Assembly: GCA_036269975.1 (NCBI GenBank)
Contig: DATBDL010000312.1
Location: 1-22,536, forward strand
Length of the DNA stretch: 22,536 bases
Direction: 5' to 3'
DNA from: DATEPR01 sp036269975
GTDB lineage: Bacteria; Actinomycetota; Actinomycetes; Mycobacteriales; Pseudonocardiaceae
Made by a program: the position numbers and the translations under genes. Of this stretch, positions 8,074 to 15,949 are shown piece by piece. Positions within the stretch are counted from its first letter, which is position 1, and each line of letters starts with the position of its first letter. The notes under the pieces are model-generated. The model saw only the letters and a list, made by a program, of their open reading frames with translations. It searched no databases and was not told the origin of the DNA.

Positions 8074-9575
8074 CAGTGACGCACCTCCTTGGGGAGAGTG
8101 AAACGAACGGTCTCCGTGGTGACCGACCGCTCTGCGATGTCGAGCCGACCCAGCCCGCCCAGGGCGGTGATCAGCCCGGTGACGAGTTCGGGCGGGGCGG
8201 ATGCCCCGGCGGACACGCCGATGGTGTTGACGCCGGTGAGCCAGTCCAGCTCCACCTCACCGACGTCGTCTACGAGATGTGCCCTGGCCCCTTCGCGCCG
8301 GGCCACCTCGACGAGGCGTCGCGAGTTCGACGAGTTCGTCGAGCCCACGACCAGTACCAGTTCGGCATCGCCGGCCACCGCCCTGACCGCCCGCTGGCGG
8401 TTGGTGGTGGCATAACAGATGTCGTCCGAACTGGGGCCATGCAGGTCCGGGAAACGCTTGCGCAGCGCGGAAACGATGCCGTCGGCCTCGTCGACCGCGA
8501 GCGTTGTCTGCATGAGGTAGCTGACCTTACTCGGGTCCGGCACCTCGATTCCCGCTACTTCGGACTCGTCCTGCACCAGGATGGTGTGCTCCGGCTCCTC
8601 GCCGAGCGTGCCTTCCGTCTCCTCGTGGCCGGCGTGCCCGATGAACAGGATCGTGTTGCCCTGCCTGGCGAATCGCCGTGCCTCGTGGTGCACCTTGCCG
8701 ACCAGCGGGCAGGTCGCGTCCACGACGTCCAGCTCTCGGCTCGCCGCCTCGCGGCGCACGCTCGGCGCGACACCGTGCGCCGAGAACACCACCGTCGCGC
8801 CTGCGGGCACCTCGTCCAGTTCCTCCACGAACACGGCGCCGCGTCGCTCCAGGTCGGCGACCACGATCGCGTTGTGCACGATCTGTTTGCGCACGTAGAC
8901 CGGGCCCGGCCGGGTGTCCAGCAGCCGCGCCACGATGTCGATGGCCCGTTCGACACCGGCACAGAACGACCTGGGGCCGGCCAGCAGCACATGCCGGTCG
9001 GCGACCGCCGCCGCCCACGACAGCAGCACGGGGCCGATCCGGCCCAGTGTGGTGATCGCGGTCAGCCCGGTGGCCACCGTCGCCGGGCGCACCAACGGCC
9101 TGCTCGGCGTGTCCACGACTACCCGCACCACGGCGACCGGCCGGCCGTCGGCGGCCGCGGCCAGCATCGCGGACTCCATGTCCACGGCCAGGGCGCCGGT
9201 CGCGGCCAGTTCGGCGCGTTCACGGCCCTGCACGACGTGGTCCACCGACACGATCGGGCCGACCCGCACGGTGAGTCCGACCGCCCGCAGCGCACCGGCC
9301 AGCAACGGCGCGGACGGGCACGCCACCACGCCATCCGAAGAGCGCACCTCACTGGCCACCACGACGTCCCCCGGCGCCAGTTCGTCGGTCAGCGCGCCGC
9401 AGACCCCCGCGACGGCGAGCGCCGCCGGATTCCGCTCCCGCAACGCCTTGGCCGCCCGCCGGGACCTGGCCGGTCCCATTCCGGTGCGCACGACCAGTTC
9501 GGCCGGCAGTCCGCGTCGCAGTGCCATTGCCTCCAACCGCAGCGGGGCGGCGACCAGCAACCCCGGTTCAGTCAT
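8073..9575 (-). CDS. Fusion: hopanoid nucleosidase/phosphorylase (HpnG-like) + HMBPP reductase (IspH)
   Basis: A 500-residue two-domain protein. Residues 1-about 185 form a short nucleoside-phosphorylase/MTAN-like domain (VDMES at 131-135, GVCGALTDELAPGD at 58-70). This is the HpnG type that removes adenine from adenosylhopane to give a ribosylhopane product. Residues about 194-490 are a full IspH (LytB), the last MEP-pathway enzyme, which reduces HMBPP to IPP and DMAPP. The three cluster cysteines are Cys205 (SFCAGVERA), Cys289 (DATCP) and Cys387 (CYATTNRQ). Substrate-site residues are His234, His267, His317, Glu319, Thr357/358 and the GSTNSSNS block (411-418). The frame is continuous with no stop or internal start signal at the junction. 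It overlaps shc by 8 nt and hpnH by 1 nt. Both halves look intact. Confidence 0.93.
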   Translation of the reverse strand: MTEPGLLVAAPLRLEAMALRRGLPAELVVRTGMGPARSRRAAKALRERNPAALAVAGVCGALTDELAPGDVVVASEVRSSDGVVACPSAPLLAGALRAVGLTVRVGPIVSVDHVVQGRERAELAATGALAVDMESAMLAAAADGRPVAVVRVVVDTPSRPLVRPATVATGLTAITTLGRIGPVLLSWAAAVADRHVLLAGPRSFCAGVERAIDIVARLLDTRPGPVYVRKQIVHNAIVVADLERRGAVFVEELDEVPAGATVVFSAHGVAPSVRREAASRELDVVDATCPLVGKVHHEARRFARQGNTILFIGHAGHEETEGTLGEEPEHTILVQDESEVAGIEVPDPSKVSYLMQTTLAVDEADGIVSALRKRFPDLHGPSSDDICYATTNRQRAVRAVAGDAELVLVVGSTNSSNSRRLVEVARREGARAHLVDDVGEVELDWLTGVNTIGVSAGASAPPELVTGLITALGGLGRLDIAERSVTTETVRFTLPKEVRH

Positions 9576-11466
9576 CGGCCGCCGCCTCCAGATACCGCCC
9601 GAGCGCGGACAGCGGGAACACCAGCCGGTACAGGTGGTAGTTGATGTAGAAGTCGCCGGGGAAGCCGGTGCCGGTGAAGTGCGGCTCGTCCCAGGTGCCG
9701 TCCGGCCTCTGGGTGTCGGCGAGCCAGGTCACGCCACGGCGGACGTCGTCGCCGCGCTCCCCCGCCGCCAGCAGCGCCAGCAGCGCCCACGCGGTCTGCG
9801 ACGCCGTCGACGTGCCACGGCCATGCCACTTGTCGTCCACATAGGACCGCAGATCCTCGCCCCAGCCGCCGTCCGCGTTCTGGTGCTGCCGCAGCCAGCG
9901 CACGGCGCGCCGGATCGGCAGATCCGATGTGGACAGTCCGGCGGCGACGAGCGCCAGTACCACGCCGCCGGTGCCGTAGACGTAGTTGGCACCCCACCGG
10001 CCGAACCACGAGCCGTCTGCCTCCTGCGCGTCCAGCAGCCAGCGCACGCCTCGACGCGCTGCCGTGCTGTCCGCGAGCCCCTCCGCGGCCAGCGCCTCCA
10101 CCACGTGGGCCGTGACGTCGGCGGACGGCGGGTCGATGACCGCGCCGAAGTCGCAGAACGGCAGTTTCAGGATCAGGTCCCGGGTGTTGTCCGCGTCGAA
10201 CGCACCCCACCCGCCGTCCTTGGACTGCATGCCGACCAGCCAGCGCATTCCCCGGTCCACGGCGGGACGGACACCCGGCCGGTCGGTCCGGCGCAGGGCC
10301 AGCACGACCTCGGCGGTGTCGTCGGTGTCCGGGTAACCGTCGTTGGCGAACTCGAACGCCCAACCGCCCGGCGCGAGCCCCGGCCGCCGCACCGACCAGT
10401 CGCCGGGCACTCTGATCTCCTCGCCCACCATCCAGTCCACGGCCCGGCGCACCGCGGGATCGTCGGGTGCGACACCGGCGTCGAGCAGGCCGGTGACGGC
10501 AAGGCACGTGTCCCAGACCGGTGACTGGCACGCCTCGAACCAGCGGATCGTGCCCTGCGCGGTCTCCTCGTGCACGGTGAAGCCGTCCAGCCCCGCGATG
10601 GCCTTGGCCAGCACCGGATGGTCGAGCTGGTAGCCCACCAGATGCAGGGCGATGATCGAGTACACCCAGGGCGGCTGGATGCCGCCCCACCCGCCGTCGG
10701 CCTCCTGGTGCGCGACGATCCACTCGGTGGCCTGCCGGATGGCGAGTTTCCGCAACGGTTTCACCGGTGAGCGCTGGTAGCGGTGCAACAGCCTGTCGAG
10801 TCGCTCGAACGCGCCGCCGACCGAGAACGGCGGCACCGTCGACACCCGAGGCTTGCCGCCGCGCAACTCCTCGATCGTGACGCCGAGCGGGCGGACCGGG
10901 CGGATCGCGTTGACGATCGTCAGCGGCACCACGGTCTGCCGGGCCCAGCAGCCCCAGTCGTAGATGTTGAGCGGGAACCAGGGCGGCAGGAAGATCATCT
11001 CCGGCGGCATGATCGGCAGGTCGTCCCATGACCACTCGCCGAACAACGCCAGCCACATCCGGGTGAACACGCGCGACTGCTCGACGCCGCCCTGCGCCAG
11101 CACGTACGCGGCGGCGGCCCGCATGTGCTCGGCGGCCGGTTCGTCGCCGGCCAGCCGTAGCGCGACGTACGCCTCGACGGTGGTGGACAGGTCGGCGGGA
11201 CCGTCGTGGAAGTTCGACCACGTGCCGTCGACGCGCTGCTCGGACCGGATCCAGCGGGCCGCCTGCTCGGTCTGCCCCGCGTCCCGGATGCCGAGGAACT
11301 GCCGCAGCATCAGGTCTTCCGCGTCCATCGTGACGTTGGTCTGCAGGTTGCCCTTCCACCAGCCGTCCTCGTGCTGCAACGCGAGCAGATGGTCACGGGC
11401 GGCGGCCATGGTGTGCCGCGCCCGGTCGGCGACGTCCGCCTCGCTGCCCAGTACTGCCGAACTCAC
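9568..11466 (-). CDS. shc: Squalene-hopene cyclase
   Basis: Shc cyclises squalene to hopene/hopanol at the membrane face. The 632-residue protein matches family length. The catalytic acid motif DTDD is at 380-383 (DxDDTAE block), and several QW repeats are visible, including QEADGGWGG (254-262), QSKDGGWGAF, QEADGSWFGRWG, QNADGGWGE and QRPDGTWDE. The central block MPPEMIFLPPWFPLNIYDWGCW (residues about 153-174) is characteristic of the non-polar channel and active-site side. The GTG at 11466 is chosen over upstream in-frame ATGs because GAGGAGAG sits just upstream and because the GTG overlaps the preceding stop as GTGA. The family N-terminus (DHLLALQHEDGWWKGNL) begins soon after. Confidence 0.97.
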   Translation of the reverse strand: MSSAVLGSEADVADRARHTMAAARDHLLALQHEDGWWKGNLQTNVTMDAEDLMLRQFLGIRDAGQTEQAARWIRSEQRVDGTWSNFHDGPADLSTTVEAYVALRLAGDEPAAEHMRAAAAYVLAQGGVEQSRVFTRMWLALFGEWSWDDLPIMPPEMIFLPPWFPLNIYDWGCWARQTVVPLTIVNAIRPVRPLGVTIEELRGGKPRVSTVPPFSVGGAFERLDRLLHRYQRSPVKPLRKLAIRQATEWIVAHQEADGGWGGIQPPWVYSIIALHLVGYQLDHPVLAKAIAGLDGFTVHEETAQGTIRWFEACQSPVWDTCLAVTGLLDAGVAPDDPAVRRAVDWMVGEEIRVPGDWSVRRPGLAPGGWAFEFANDGYPDTDDTAEVVLALRRTDRPGVRPAVDRGMRWLVGMQSKDGGWGAFDADNTRDLILKLPFCDFGAVIDPPSADVTAHVVEALAAEGLADSTAARRGVRWLLDAQEADGSWFGRWGANYVYGTGGVVLALVAAGLSTSDLPIRRAVRWLRQHQNADGGWGEDLRSYVDDKWHGRGTSTASQTAWALLALLAAGERGDDVRRGVTWLADTQRPDGTWDEPHFTGTGFPGDFYINYHLYRLVFPLSALGRYLEAAADD

Positions 11467-12491
11467 CGGTCTCTCCTCGTCACGAACAGGGCCGTCGCGC
11501 GGAACGCCTCGGTGACAGCCGCCGGCGCGGCCAACGCGGCGAGGCACTCGTCGGCCTGCTGGATGTGCCGGTCCGCCTCGACCTCGGTCCACGCCCGCGC
11601 GCCGGCCCGCTCGACCAGGTCCGCCATCGCGATCAGCGCGGCCTCGTCATCGACCTGATCCGGCTGGCGCGGCTGGAAGTACAACTCGGCCAGCCGGCGC
11701 GCGGCATCCGTACCCGAGTTCAGGGCGGCGACCACCGGTACCGACTTCTTGCGGCTGGCCAGGTCGGCCAGCGCGGGCTTGCCGGTCACGTCCGGGCTGC
11801 CCCAGATCCCGAGCAGATCGTCGACCAGTTGGAACGCCAGGCCGAGGTGCTCACCGAACTCGGCGAGCAGCCGCACGGTCCGCTCGTCGGCACCGACTGC
11901 CAGCGCACCGATCGAGGTCGCGCACCGCATCAGCGCACCGGTCTTGCCGGCGGCCATGGTCAGGCACTCCGGCAGTGTCACGTCGGTACGCCGCTCGAAC
12001 TCCACGTCCCAGCTCTGGCCCACGATCAGGTCCTGCACGGCCTGGTTCAGGCAGCCGACGACGGCGCTGCCGGTCCGCTCGTAACCGAGCCGCACGGTTT
12101 CCACGGCCAGCGTGAGCAGCGCGTCACCGGCGAGAATGGCAGCGGGCACACCGAAAACGGTCCACGCGGTCGGCCGGTGGCGGCGCTCGGTGTCGTTGTC
12201 CATCACGTCGTCGTGCAGCAGCGAGAAGTTGTGCACGAGTTCGACGGCGACCGCGGCCGGCACCCCTGCCGACGCGTCGGCCCCCGCCGCCTGCGCGGAC
12301 AGCAGCGTCAACGCCGGCCGCAGTGCCTTGCCGCCACCACCCGGCGTTTCCCGGCCGAACTCGTCGGCCCAGCCGAAGTGGTAGCTGGAAATCGTGCGCA
12401 TCGCCGGGGCCAGTTCGTCCACGGCGCGCCGCAACGCCGGCTCGACCAGGTCCCGCGCGGCGGTGACCTGAACCGGCAGGACGGCAGTCAT
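11463..12491 (-). CDS. Polyprenyl diphosphate synthase of the hopanoid operon (probably FPP synthase)
   Basis: A 342-residue trans-isoprenyl diphosphate synthase that should condense IPP with allylic diphosphates. The first Asp-rich motif is DDVMD (Asp94, Asp95, Asp98) in LLHDDVMDND; the basic element GGKALRP (53-59) and the KTGAL block (183-187) are present. The second motif reads DDLLG (224-228), with Gly in place of the third Asp. Phe89, five residues before the first motif, suggests a short product (C15-C20), an inference. Context between hpnE and shc favours FPP for squalene synthesis. The ATG at 12491 overlaps the stop of a 16-codon mini-ORF (ATGA), and its GGTGGTGGT ribosome site lies in a hairpin arm. 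The stop overlaps shc by GTGA. Confidence 0.92.
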   Translation of the reverse strand: MTAVLPVQVTAARDLVEPALRRAVDELAPAMRTISSYHFGWADEFGRETPGGGGKALRPALTLLSAQAAGADASAGVPAAVAVELVHNFSLLHDDVMDNDTERRHRPTAWTVFGVPAAILAGDALLTLAVETVRLGYERTGSAVVGCLNQAVQDLIVGQSWDVEFERRTDVTLPECLTMAAGKTGALMRCATSIGALAVGADERTVRLLAEFGEHLGLAFQLVDDLLGIWGSPDVTGKPALADLASRKKSVPVVAALNSGTDAARRLAELYFQPRQPDQVDDEAALIAMADLVERAGARAWTEVEADRHIQQADECLAALAAPAAVTEAFRATALFVTRRDR

Positions 12492-12538
12492 GACACCACC
12501 ACCGAACTCACAACCGCACACACGTCGGTGGTGGTCAT
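12488..12538 (-). CDS. 16-codon mini-ORF linking hpnE to the prenyl synthase
   Basis: The reading frame MTTTDVCAVVSSVVVS has its ATG overlapping the hpnE stop (ATGA) and its TGA overlapping the prenyl synthase ATG (ATGA). It contains the whole 12495-12535 inverted repeat: the ACC ACC ACC GA arm gives Thr-Thr-Thr-Asp and the TCG GTG GTG GT arm gives Ser-Val-Val-Val. Its peptide sequence is therefore probably a by-product. I infer a translational relay that lets ribosomes leaving hpnE open the hairpin and restart at the next gene. It may not yield a stable peptide. Confidence 0.45.
   Translation of the reverse strand: MTTTDVCAVVSSVVVS
12495..12535 (-). promoter_or_regulatory. 11-bp inverted repeat hiding the prenyl synthase ribosome site
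   Basis: ACCACCACCGA and TCGGTGGTGGT (12525-12535 and 12495-12505, read on the minus strand) form a perfect 11-bp stem with a 19-nt loop. The 3' arm holds the only purine-rich ribosome site of the prenyl synthase and ends 3 nt before its ATG. Folded, it would block independent initiation; translation of the mini-ORF would melt it. Confidence 0.55.
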
Positions 12539-13893
12539 ACCGCGCTCCCGACGGTCGCCATGCTGGCCAGCCTTGCGTCCACGATTCGCGCCGCTTCGTT
12601 TCCGCTTCGCACCGCACCCTCCATCGTGTCGGGCCAACCGGTCGCGGTCCACGCGCCGGCAAGAACACAACCGGGGAGCCGGGTCCGCGCGGCCGGGCGC
12701 AACCGGGCGCTGCCGGGGACCTGGCGGAACGTCGCCCGCCGCTCACGGGTGACGAAGAACCGCGTCGCTTCGGCGCGCGCCGCGGCCGGGAACAGCCGGG
12801 CCAACTCGGGCAGGAAGATCTCGCGGAGTTCCGTCGTCGGCGTGTCGATCCACCGCTCGGCGGCGGACAGCGACACCGCCAGGTACTGCCCGCCGGCCAA
12901 GCCTGAGCCCGACAAGCCCGAGGTCGCGGTCCGGTCGAACACCCACTGCACCGGTGAACCGACGACGGCCGTGAACGGTGCCGTCGTGACCTGCCGGTCG
13001 TACACGGCGTGCACGTTGACGATCGGCGCCCCGCCCAACTGCCCCAACAGTTCCGGCTTCGCCAGCGCGTCGGCCGGCAGCACGGCGGCCGTCGCCTCCG
13101 GTGGTGCCGCGACCACGACGGCATCCGCGGTCAGCGTCCGATCGTCGGTCGCCACCTCGAAACCGTCACCGGTGGCGCGGACCGCGCGGACCGGTGTGTG
13201 CAGCAGAACCTGGGCGTCGTGCGCGGTGAGGTAGCGGTGCGCGGCGTCGCCGTGCAGCTCCCCCAACGGTTTCGTCGGCACGCCGATGTCCGCAGCGTCC
13301 GCCCGTTCCAGTAGCGCCGTGCGGAACACCATGGCGCACAAGGCAAGCGACGCGTTGTGCGCGTCGGTGTTCAGCGCTGCCACCGTGATCAGGTTCCACA
13401 GCGCGTCGATCGCGGCCGGCCGCTGGCCACGCCGGACCAGCCAGTCGCCGAAACTGCGCTCGTCCAGCGTGGGATCGGCCGGGTCGAGCGTGCGCAGCAG
13501 GCCGGCGGCCATCAGCACCCGAGCACGGTCCGACCGGGACAGCAGTTTGTAGGTGGCGAGCGTTCCCGCGAGGTGCAGCGGCGCCGGCAGACTGTTGCGG
13601 GTCAGCTCGGCACGCCGGCCGTCCCTCGTGATCACCGGGATGTGAAAGCGGTCCTGGAGGTCGACGTGGCGGCTCATGCCGAGCAGGTCGAGCAGCGCCC
13701 GATACTCGGTGTAGCAGCGCAGCAGCACATGCTGGCCGTTGTCGACGGTCAGGCCGTCACGGTCGAACGAGAACGTAGCCCCGCCCAGCCGCGCCCGCGC
13801 CTCGACCAGTGTCACCTGGTGCCCCCGCCGAACCAACTGGCAGGCCGCCGTCAACCCGGCCAGCCCGCCACCGACCACGACGACCGATCTCAT
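12535..13893 (-). CDS. hpnE: Hydroxysqualene dehydroxylase HpnE (FAD amine-oxidase/phytoene-desaturase fold)
   Basis: HpnE reduces hydroxysqualene to squalene in the HpnCDE route. The 452-residue protein starts with the FAD dinucleotide-binding VVVVGGGLAGLTAA (4-17) and an acidic strand end LVEAR (29-33). DNGQHVLLRC (51-60), typical of squalene-associated desaturase-like proteins, follows. A C-terminal FAD contact GAWTATGWPDTMEGAVRSG is present near residues 415-433. The ATG at 13893 is chosen because it overlaps the hpnD stop (ATGA), has GGGGGTGGG just upstream, and gives the family N-terminus; the frame is open further upstream but unlike the family. The stop overlaps the mini-ORF. Confidence 0.94.
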   Translation of the reverse strand: MRSVVVVGGGLAGLTAACQLVRRGHQVTLVEARARLGGATFSFDRDGLTVDNGQHVLLRCYTEYRALLDLLGMSRHVDLQDRFHIPVITRDGRRAELTRNSLPAPLHLAGTLATYKLLSRSDRARVLMAAGLLRTLDPADPTLDERSFGDWLVRRGQRPAAIDALWNLITVAALNTDAHNASLALCAMVFRTALLERADAADIGVPTKPLGELHGDAAHRYLTAHDAQVLLHTPVRAVRATGDGFEVATDDRTLTADAVVVAAPPEATAAVLPADALAKPELLGQLGGAPIVNVHAVYDRQVTTAPFTAVVGSPVQWVFDRTATSGLSGSGLAGGQYLAVSLSAAERWIDTPTTELREIFLPELARLFPAAARAEATRFFVTRERRATFRQVPGSARLRPAARTRLPGCVLAGAWTATGWPDTMEGAVRSGNEAARIVDARLASMATVGSAV

Positions 13894-14747
13894 GTGCCCA
13901 CCCCCGCCAGCGATCTCGCCGCCACGACAGCCTTCTCCCATCCCGGCAGCGACACCCGGTCCCGCAGCACCAGCCACGGCCGGGCCATGAACCGGTCCAA
14001 CAGCCGGTGGTAGATCCCGGACATCGCGCCACAACAAGCCCGACTACGACGGTCCAGCATCGGCAGCAGCGCCAAGCCTTCGGCGTACCAGTCCTGGGCA
14101 CGGGCGGCTTCGAACTCGATCAGCGCGGTGAGCGCGTTCTCGTCGTCGGTGAACGCGCCGTTCTTGTCCAGGTCCAGCGTGCAGCCGAACCGGGCCAGGT
14201 CGTCGGCCGGCAGGTAGATCCGCCCGTTGCGCCGGTCCTCCAACAGGTCGCGCAGGATGTTCGTGAGCTGCAACGCCACCCCGAGCGTGTCCGCGAGCCG
14301 CTCACCGGTGACGCGGTCGTCGCTGCCGAACACGGCCAACGACAACCTGCCGATCGAACCGGCGACGCACCGGCAGTAGTGGTGCAGGTCGTCGAACGTC
14401 TCGTACGCGGTCCCGCGCACATCGGCCTCGCACCCGTCGATCAGCTCGTGGAAGGCCGGAATCGGCAGCCCGGTGCGCAACGCCGTGTCCGCCAGCGCGA
14501 CCAGCACCGCGTCGTCGCCGGGGCGATCCAGCCGACCCAACTGCGCCCGCACGTCGGCCAGACCGGCCAGCCGCTGTTCCGCCGGTTCCGTGCCGTCACC
14601 GATGTCGTCCACCCTGCGCGCGAACGCGTACACGGCGGAGAGCGAACGGCGCTTCTGCGGTGGCAGCAGCTTGATCCCGTAGGAGAAGTTGCGGGCCTGC
14701 GCCGTGGTGATCCGCTCGCACGCGTCATAAGCCGCGGTGATGTTCAT
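13890..14747 (-). CDS. hpnD: Presqualene diphosphate synthase HpnD
   Basis: HpnD condenses two FPP molecules to presqualene diphosphate. The 285-residue protein has both Mg-binding motifs of the squalene/phytoene synthase family: DDIGD (Asp47, Asp48, Asp51) in AFARRVDDIGDG, and NILRDLLED (163-171), followed by GRIYLP. GIKLLPPQKR (24-33) is typical of the HpnD group. The ATG at 14747 overlaps the hpnC stop (ATGA) and has GAGGA about 5 nt upstream. Assignment as HpnD rather than HpnC rests on the NxxxD-type second motif and on position beside hpnC and hpnE. Confidence 0.93.
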   Translation of the reverse strand: MNITAAYDACERITTAQARNFSYGIKLLPPQKRRSLSAVYAFARRVDDIGDGTEPAEQRLAGLADVRAQLGRLDRPGDDAVLVALADTALRTGLPIPAFHELIDGCEADVRGTAYETFDDLHHYCRCVAGSIGRLSLAVFGSDDRVTGERLADTLGVALQLTNILRDLLEDRRNGRIYLPADDLARFGCTLDLDKNGAFTDDENALTALIEFEAARAQDWYAEGLALLPMLDRRSRACCGAMSGIYHRLLDRFMARPWLVLRDRVSLPGWEKAVVAARSLAGVGT

Positions 14748-15598
14748 CGGCGTCCTCGCAGCAGCGGAATCCAGTGGCGCAGGGTGTCGGCCTTGCTCGG
14801 GCGCGGCGTGTCGGTCAGTACGTCGTAGTCGGCGTCCGCGATGGCCTTCGCCGTGGCGAAGCCGCCGGCCAGGTAACCGGCCACCGCCAGCCGCGCCCAG
14901 CCGTCCAGGCGACCGACCAGTGGGACGCCGTCGTCCAACAGTCTCAACGCCCGTTGGGTCTGGAACGCCAGCAGCGCGCGGACCGGCGTGCTGGCCGTCG
15001 GCGCCTTGAGGTCGGCGTCGGACACCCCGAACCGGTCGAGATCCTCGGCCGGCACGTAGACCCGGCCGCGGGCCAGGTCCTCGGCGACGTCCTGGCAGTG
15101 CTCCAGGATCTGCAACGCCGTGCACACCTTGTCCGACAGCGCGATCCGGTCCGGTGTCGCGACTCCGAACACGTGCAGCACCAGTTGGCCGACCGGGTTC
15201 GCGGACAACTCGCAGTAGCTGACGAGTTCGTCGTAGGTGGCGTAGCGATGTACGAACTGGTCCTGCCGATTGGCCGCGATCAGGTTGTCCAGCGGCTCGC
15301 GCGGGATATGACATGCACGGATCGTGGCGGCCAGATCGGACAGCATCCCGTGGCGCGGCTCGTGACCGTCGTAGATATGATCAAGATCGCGGGACACCTT
15401 GTCCAGCAAGGTGATCCGGTTGCCGATCGCTTCGTCGCCGATGTCGTCGACGAGGCGGGCGTACACGTAGATCGCCAGCAGGTGCCGGCGGAACGACGGT
15501 GGGAGCAACCGCGTGGCGACGGAGAAGTTTTCCTGTCCGACACGGTCGAGTGGCGATGAGGGCGTGGTACCGTGAGATCTATTCGTCTCATTGTTCAC
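14744..15598 (-). CDS. hpnC: Hydroxysqualene synthase HpnC
   Basis: HpnC converts presqualene diphosphate to hydroxysqualene. From GTG 15598 it is 284 residues, matching the family. It has ENFSVATRLLP (23-33), DDIGD (Asp51, Asp52, Asp55), and a second motif QDVAED (169-174) followed by RGRVYVP, the HpnC form. It is the first gene of the operon. The start is uncertain: GTG 15598 gives the usual N-terminal length but lacks a good ribosome site; ATG 15625 (nine codons longer) has a weak GAGTGG upstream; the frame stays open to an ATG at 15814, but that extension matches nothing I know and looks non-coding. Confidence 0.92.
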   Translation of the reverse strand: MNNETNRSHGTTPSSPLDRVGQENFSVATRLLPPSFRRHLLAIYVYARLVDDIGDEAIGNRITLLDKVSRDLDHIYDGHEPRHGMLSDLAATIRACHIPREPLDNLIAANRQDQFVHRYATYDELVSYCELSANPVGQLVLHVFGVATPDRIALSDKVCTALQILEHCQDVAEDLARGRVYVPAEDLDRFGVSDADLKAPTASTPVRALLAFQTQRALRLLDDGVPLVGRLDGWARLAVAGYLAGGFATAKAIADADYDVLTDTPRPSKADTLRHWIPLLRGRR

Positions 15599-15949
15599 AG
15601 GAGCGGCCAGCAGGCGGCGAACCATGGTGATCGACCACTCACGACATGCGTTCCAAGGTGCCGACGCCACCGAGAGCCTCCCCGTCCGTTCAGTCAGCAA
15701 GCACATACTGCTGCGCATGATCGTGCCGCGCAGCTCGAATTGTGCTTCCCATCGGGTGAGACGGCGTCTCATGTGGGCAGCACCCCACGCCGACGTCGCC
15801 ACACCCAGCAACATCGCCCAGTTCTACCGTCACTACCTGCCGTTTCAGTGTCCTGATCAGACCTGGTGATCACTGTGCTATACAGGCAATATGTCTGTAC
15901 CGTACACGTAGGTCACCGAAGGTGGAAGTACCGGAGAGGTGAGTCGGCC
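15599..15949. promoter_or_regulatory. Divergent promoter region between hpnC and the MarR gene
   Basis: This 351-nt gap is less GC-rich than its surroundings and shows no convincing gene. It must carry the leftward promoter of the hopanoid operon and the rightward promoter of the MarR gene. Near the MarR side lie two 8-bp palindromes, CTGATCAG (15853-15860) and GTGATCAC (15866-15873), a possible -10 TATACA (15879-15884), and the CTGTACCGTACA site (15895-15906). I could not pick a convincing hpnC promoter by eye. Confidence 0.55.
15895..15907. promoter_or_regulatory. Putative operator upstream of the MarR gene
   Basis: TGTAC-C-GTACA (15896-15906) is a perfect palindrome with a single central base, 43 nt before the GTG start of the MarR gene and just after a possible -10 box (15879-15884). 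The 12-mer CTGTACCGTACA recurs on the opposite strand at 2706-2717, ahead of the glycosyltransferase-acyltransferase gene. Placement beside a regulator gene fits autoregulation. Confidence 0.62.

Noticed and set aside
15566..15576. GGTACCGTGAG as a third MarR operator beside hpnC
   Set aside because: Only 7 of 11 bases match TGTACCGTACA and it lies inside the likely hpnC coding region; too weak to claim control of the hopanoid operon.
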